From contig CAIRZB010000012.1 of assembly GCA_903882935.1 (NCBI GenBank), positions 62,001 through 126,000 on the forward strand: a stretch of DNA of 64,000 nt, given 5' to 3'. The notes below the pieces were generated by a model. The model did not search any database and had not been told where the DNA came from. It saw only the letters and a program-made list of their open reading frames with translations. Position 1 is the stretch's first letter; each line of letters starts with the position of its first letter. Source of the stretch: an uncultured Parafilimonas sp. (lineage in GTDB: Bacteria > Bacteroidota > Bacteroidia > Chitinophagales > Chitinophagaceae). Positions 60,065-64,000 of the stretch are shown one piece after another. A program made the translations under genes and the position numbers.

Positions 60065-62575
60065 TTAGTCAAACAAGCCCGGTGCTGCATTGTCCGCCGG
60101 TTTCTTTTCCCAACTCATTTCAACTGACTTGCTGTAATCCATCAGTTTGGCGCCCAAGGCTTTCCAGCCCATCACCTCTACCATTTTGGCAATCTTAAAT
60201 TTCGCGCTGCGTGCCTGCTGGCCTTTGCCTGTTTGCACCGCCAGTATGGGTTCGGGTTCGGTGGTAACTGCTTCCAGCCTGTTGCCGTCGCCCTCCTTAA
60301 TAAACATAAACTTGTTGTTTAAGGTGGTGGTTTCAATGTTAAACCGCTTTACCGTAAACTGGTTCTTGTCTGCGTCAAGGTAAATGGCTGAGATGGTTTT
60401 TTTGGGGTCAAACTGCTCAATCAGCAATATTTTGTCTGGGTCAAACCGCTGGGTAATCTCCGTGTCGGTTATTTCGTAGGTGCCGTCAGTGTAGATCACC
60501 AATATTTTTTCATCCTCAAAGCTGCCGAGGTATTGGCCTTTTTCCTCGGTGTTTAAACGGCCAAACTTATCGTCAAACCAAAGTTTACGGCCGGCCAAGG
60601 TGCTACGGCCTTTCTCCTTAAACTTAACGGTGCGTATGCTGTGTTTGCTAACCTGGTTACCCATGCTGCCACGGCCCTTAATGTCTAGCTCCTCAAACGG
60701 AAAGTCAAATTCTTTTATGCGGGATGCGCTGCTGGGGCTAAGCAAAACCTTAACCAGCTCGGCCTCGCCGTTGGGGTTGGCGCTAAAATAATGCACTTTG
60801 CTTTTATCGCTGCCCTTGGTAAGGTCATACTCCTTGTCGCGCGTAATGCCAGTAACATTAAAGCGTTTGGCGTAGCTGATGCCCGTTTCGCCGTCCACAT
60901 AAATCATGTTGTAGGTGGTACGCTCGTCGTTTTTTTGGAACACGGCGGCGTGTATAATATCCTTGCCGATGAATGTTTTGTCGGCCACCCGCACCACTTT
61001 CATCATACCGCGCTTGGTAAACACTATTAGGTCGTCCAAATCGCTGCATTCGGCCAAAAACTCGTCTTTTTTTAGGTTTGAGCCGATAAAGCCCTCTGTG
61101 CGGTTTAGGTATACTTTGGTATTGGCAATGGCTACCTGTTTGGCTTGTATGGTGTCAAACACCTTTATTTCTGTTTTGCGTTCGCGCCCCTTGCCAAACT
61201 TTTTCAACAGGTTGTCAAAATAGGCCACCGCAAAATCAGTAAGGTGCTCTAAGTCGTAGTTTACCTGTTTTATGGCTTCTTCAATGCCTTTAATCTGGGC
61301 ATTCAGTTCGTCAATGTCAAGCCTATAAATCCGGCGCACCGGTTTTTCGGTTAGCTTTAAAATATCATCGCGGGTTATATCGCGTTTCAGGCGGCTTTTA
61401 AAGGGGTTAAACCCTCTGTCAATGGCTTCAATTACTTTTTCCCAGGTTTCGTGCCGTTGTTCAAGCTCTTTGTATATTTTTTCCTCGAAAAATATTTTTT
61501 CTAGGCTGGTGTAGTGCCATTTGTCCTCCAACTCGGCCAGCTTTATCTCCAATTCGCGCTTTAATAAAGCCTTGGTGTTGTCAACGGAAATACGCAATAG
61601 TTCATGCGCCCCAAGAAACTGTGGTTTTTGGTCAACAATAACGCAGGCGTTGGGGCTTATGCTTACTTCGCAGTCGGTAAAGGCATACAGTGCGTCAATG
61701 GTAATGTCGGGTGAGATGCCGGGGGCGAGGTCAATCACCACTTCCACGTTCTTGCTTGTGTACTCAGATACCTTTTTTATTTTTATTTTGCCCTGGTCGT
61801 TGGCCTTTACGATGCTGTCGCACAGGGATGACACAGTTACGCCAAAAGGCACGTCGCGGATGACCAGGCTTTTTTTGTCCAGCTCCTCAATATAGCAACG
61901 TACGCGCACCTTGCCGCCGCGTTTACCGTCGTTGTAATTGCTAATATCTACCATGCCACCCGTTTGAAAATCGGGGTACAGGTCAAAGTTTTTGCCACGC
62001 AGGTATTTTATAGAGGCATCGCAAAGCTCGTTAAAGTTATGGGGCAGTATTTTGGTGGAAAGGCCCACCGCAATACCCTCTGCGCCCTGTGCCAGCAGCA
62101 AGGGGAATTTCATGGGCAGTGTAACCGGCTCGTCCTTACGGCCGTCGTAACTCAACTGCCAGTTGGTGGTTTTGGCGTTAAACGCAATTTCCAGCGCCAG
62201 TTTGCTCAACCGTGCCTCAATATACCTTGGGGCAGCCGCATCGTCGCCGGTGCGCACGTCGCCCCAGTTACCTTGTGTTTCAATCAACAGGTCTTTCTGG
62301 CCCATGTTCACCAAGGCTTCGCCAATGCTGGCGTCGCCATGGGGGTGGTACTGCATGCTTTGGCCTATAATGTTGGCCACTTTGTTAAAACGGCCGTCAT
62401 CCATCTCCTTCATGGCGTGCAATATGCGCCGTTGCACGGGTTTTAACCCGTCTTCAATGGCAGGCACGGCACGTTCTAATATAACGTAGGATGCATAGTC
62501 TAAAAACCAGTTGCGGTACTGGCCCTGTACACCGGTTTGGTTGGTAAGGTCTATTTCTTTCTTCTCTTTTGCCAT
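60065..62575 (-). CDS. parC: DNA topoisomerase IV subunit A
   Basis: An 836-residue type IIA topoisomerase breakage-reunion subunit: YASYVILERAVPAIEDGLKPVQRR, QYHPHGDASIGEALVNM and the catalytic Tyr118 in AAAPRYIEARLSKLALEI. The C-terminal beta-pinwheel domain has repeated RG(M/S)...KVR blades (FTKRGMMKVVRVADKTF, KGRSTLAGRKLWFDDKF). It lacks an obvious GyrA-box (QRRGGKG), and this fits ParC/topoisomerase IV rather than GyrA. Partner parE is not in the window. A minus-strand TACTTTTG at 62632-62639 may be the promoter. Confidence 0.93.
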   Translation of the reverse strand: MAKEKKEIDLTNQTGVQGQYRNWFLDYASYVILERAVPAIEDGLKPVQRRILHAMKEMDDGRFNKVANIIGQSMQYHPHGDASIGEALVNMGQKDLLIETQGNWGDVRTGDDAAAPRYIEARLSKLALEIAFNAKTTNWQLSYDGRKDEPVTLPMKFPLLLAQGAEGIAVGLSTKILPHNFNELCDASIKYLRGKNFDLYPDFQTGGMVDISNYNDGKRGGKVRVRCYIEELDKKSLVIRDVPFGVTVSSLCDSIVKANDQGKIKIKKVSEYTSKNVEVVIDLAPGISPDITIDALYAFTDCEVSISPNACVIVDQKPQFLGAHELLRISVDNTKALLKRELEIKLAELEDKWHYTSLEKIFFEEKIYKELEQRHETWEKVIEAIDRGFNPFKSRLKRDITRDDILKLTEKPVRRIYRLDIDELNAQIKGIEEAIKQVNYDLEHLTDFAVAYFDNLLKKFGKGRERKTEIKVFDTIQAKQVAIANTKVYLNRTEGFIGSNLKKDEFLAECSDLDDLIVFTKRGMMKVVRVADKTFIGKDIIHAAVFQKNDERTTYNMIYVDGETGISYAKRFNVTGITRDKEYDLTKGSDKSKVHYFSANPNGEAELVKVLLSPSSASRIKEFDFPFEELDIKGRGSMGNQVSKHSIRTVKFKEKGRSTLAGRKLWFDDKFGRLNTEEKGQYLGSFEDEKILVIYTDGTYEITDTEITQRFDPDKILLIEQFDPKKTISAIYLDADKNQFTVKRFNIETTTLNNKFMFIKEGDGNRLEAVTTEPEPILAVQTGKGQQARSAKFKIAKMVEVMGWKALGAKLMDYSKSVEMSWEKKPADNAAPGLFD

Positions 62576-62631
62576 TGGTTGTTAAAAGCCTGTTTCTTGT
62601 GTATGCTGCGGATGCAAAAAAACTAGAACCC

Positions 62632-62639
62632 CAAAAGTA
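62632..62639 (-). promoter_or_regulatory. Candidate -7 element for parC
   Basis: On the minus strand TACTTTTG matches TAnnTTTG, 56 bases before the parC start. No -33 box found. Confidence 0.35.
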
Positions 62640-62713
62640 ACAAAACGCTACATATTTTAGTAGGTTGGTGGATAAGATGTTTTTGGGGGAGGGGGTAAAA
62701 CACCAAAAACGAT

Positions 62714-62721
62714 TATCTTTG
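62714..62721 (+). promoter_or_regulatory. Candidate -7 element for the lipoprotein gene at 62760
   Basis: TATCTTTG matches TAnnTTTG, giving a 5' UTR of about 34 nt. No -33 box at normal spacing. Confidence 0.4.
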
Positions 62722-62759
62722 GGTAGACGAACAATTGAATCAACCATAATCCCCTTTTT

Positions 62760-63278
62760 ATGACAAAAAGACTTTTTTCGCTTGTAGCCATATTGGTTCT
62801 GTTGGGTTGTAGCAGTAATTCAGCCCAAAAACGCACTTTTTTCCTGCGGTCGTTTACTAATAAAGCTGAGTTATTGGCAAATGGATTTACGCAGTCATTC
62901 GCGGTTTTTGAGAAGGCTGGTAAAAAGCAAAAAGTAATGATGGACCATTTATATTGGAAGCAAGTTGGCGATACCACCTTACTTTGCGGTTTAAACAATG
63001 ACAATACCGTAAAACTTTTAACAATCGCCTTGCCGCTTAAGAAAACAGATACAATTGCCCTGTACGGCTTTCTTAATAAAATGGGTTTTGAGAAAGAATA
63101 TCGCGGTGCGCTGAAACCATCCCTTTTTATAACAAGCAAAAAAGAAGGGATTGAATACCAGGTTATGGAGGGCAAGGACAAACTTTATTTTGAAAGATGG
63201 CTTGATACAACTAAGCATCCTTCCAAATATCCCGTACGAATTGACACGGTCAATGCAGTACCCCATCAACGCAAATAA
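62760..63278 (+). CDS. Hypothetical lipoprotein
   Basis: A 172-residue lipoprotein with lipobox LVLLGC (MTKRLFSLVAILVLLGC). The mature part is basic, and a hydrophobic/beta pattern is visible (DTTLLCGLNNDNTVKLLTIALPL, PSLFITSKKEGIEYQVMEGKDKLYFERWL). No known family recognised. Its 3' end overlaps the convergent glycosyltransferase gene by 13 bases. Confidence 0.75.
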   Translation: MTKRLFSLVAILVLLGCSSNSAQKRTFFLRSFTNKAELLANGFTQSFAVFEKAGKKQKVMMDHLYWKQVGDTTLLCGLNNDNTVKLLTIALPLKKTDTIALYGFLNKMGFEKEYRGALKPSLFITSKKEGIEYQVMEGKDKLYFERWLDTTKHPSKYPVRIDTVNAVPHQRK

Positions 63279-64000
63279 TCCCGGTTAAACTTAATATGCC
63301 GGTATATATCCCGCACAAACGCAATAAAAGGGTTGCCGGTGGTGCGCCAGGTTTCGCGGGTCATGGTACTTGGCTCGTCGCTGGAGTTTTTTTGGAAAAA
63401 CAGGCCTTGGTAGTCATCATAATAAATACCCTTTCCTTTTTTCTTTAAAAAGGCCATCATCACGGTATATTCGGTAACATCACCCTTAAGCCCCTCGGGG
63501 TATCGGCCAAATTTTTGCAAAAAATTACTACGGCGCACGTGGGGGTGGTCGCTGTAGTAATAAAATTTTTTGTAACCGGGGTACCACAATTTAAACATCA
63601 TTTCAGAAAAGCCATCGCGCAACGGCTTAAGGTAGGGGTATTTAAAGTAGGCGTAAAAGCGCGCCATGTCAATATCGGGCCGTTCAAATAAAATGCTTAA
63701 GGCATTACCAAAATGCAACGGAAAGTCTTGGGCTGGCTCAAAGTCTTCCTGCACGTAAAGGGTAAATGGGGCCGTAACGGCATCTTGGCCTTTGTTTATA
63801 TTATTACCCAGCCCTTTGTTAACAGGGGTGGTTATTAGCTTATAATTGAATTTAGGCTGTAATTCCCTTAAGTATTCTTGGTGTTCGGGTTTGCTGCCGT
63901 CGTCACTTACCACTATTTCATCAAACACACAGCCTATGTTAGCAAACGAATTAAGCAACCGCTCCAACGATTTGCTGCGGTTGTAATGGGTAATTAGTAA
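63266..64000 (-). CDS. Family 2 glycosyltransferase, 5' end outside the window
   Basis: The minus-strand frame is open to the window edge, and the residues before the first internal start (LLITHYNRSKSLERLL) are the canonical GT2 N-terminus, so the start lies beyond 64000. The GT-A fold shows FDEIVVSDDGSKPEHQEYL (nucleotide-sugar Asp), NKGLGNNINKGQDA and the QEDFEP box in place of the usual DxD metal site. A C-terminal region of aromatic residues follows. It probably adds a sugar to a surface polysaccharide or glycolipid. About 245 codons are visible. Confidence 0.88.
   Translation of the reverse strand, partial: LLITHYNRSKSLERLLNSFANIGCVFDEIVVSDDGSKPEHQEYLRELQPKFNYKLITTPVNKGLGNNINKGQDAVTAPFTLYVQEDFEPAQDFPLHFGNALSILFERPDIDMARFYAYFKYPYLKPLRDGFSEMMFKLWYPGYKKFYYYSDHPHVRRSNFLQKFGRYPEGLKGDVTEYTVMMAFLKKKGKGIYYDDYQGLFFQKNSSDEPSTMTRETWRTTGNPFIAFVRDIYRHIKFNRDYLR

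Noticed and set aside
1-64000. tRNA or rRNA genes
   Set aside because: No cloverleaf with a GGTTCGAATCC-type T-arm and no rRNA segment was recognised; a covariance search would be decisive.

Overview
The window looks like a chromosomal segment of a Bacteroidota bacterium, most likely from the Chitinophagales/Sphingobacteriales side. This rests on TTTG-N19-TAnnTTTG type promoters, many SPII lipoproteins, a DAHP synthase-chorismate mutase fusion, a 7TMR-DISM histidine kinase, an ECF42-type sigma factor with a YciI partner, DUF3500 and YHYH proteins, and dispersed G/C-rich palindromes. No rRNA, tRNA, prophage or CRISPR array was recognised. Both ends cut a gene: an ALDH7-type aldehyde dehydrogenase at base 1 and a family 2 glycosyltransferase at base 64000.

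Layout. 1-4.1 kb: aldehyde dehydrogenase, a secreted S8 protease, a DinB protein and thioredoxin. 4.4-9.1 kb: a signalling locus with a lone receiver protein, an acyltransferase-fold protein, a 7TMR-DISM sensor kinase and a receiver-kinase hybrid. 9.7-18.1 kb: a type I restriction-modification operon (hsdM, hsdS, hsdR). It is split between hsdM and hsdS by a REP-associated tyrosine transposase (RAYT) and about 0.95 kb of alternating REP palindromes; HsdS carries an extra C-terminal domain resembling Panacea/SocA proteins. 18.3-36.6 kb: general metabolism and envelope genes, namely gamma-glutamyltranspeptidase, a decayed OmpA-type gene, an SPFH protein, an esterase, ECF sigma with YciI, sorbosone-dehydrogenase-like, DUF3500, a LacI regulator, a D-aminoacylase-like hydrolase, glutaminyl cyclase, a FAD oxidoreductase and an OmpA protein.

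36.8-49.6 kb is the most informative region: a nearly complete aromatic amino acid cluster (pheA, aminotransferase, tyrA, DAHP synthase-chorismate mutase, aroB, aroA, aroC). A DEAD-box helicase, a DUF2695 protein, a large acidic protein and a crystallin-J1-like protein are interspersed. It is preceded by a 30-codon leader ORF with eleven consecutive Tyr/Phe codons, an intrinsic terminator and a complementary anti-terminator segment, which together form a textbook Phe/Tyr attenuator under a consensus Bacteroidota promoter. Short palindromes of the CCCCTTTAGGGG type sit at many junctions of this cluster and also inside coding sequence.

49.7-64 kb: small conserved proteins, a TsdA-like dihaem cytochrome with a DsrE-like protein and an ornithine-cyclodeaminase-like enzyme, a class C beta-lactamase-family hydrolase, VOC and DinB proteins, SCO1, a YwqK/MORN lipoprotein ending in a 22-bp tandem repeat, a YHYH lipoprotein, topoisomerase IV subunit A, a small lipoprotein and the partial glycosyltransferase.

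All functions come from motif reading and family knowledge; no database search was run.
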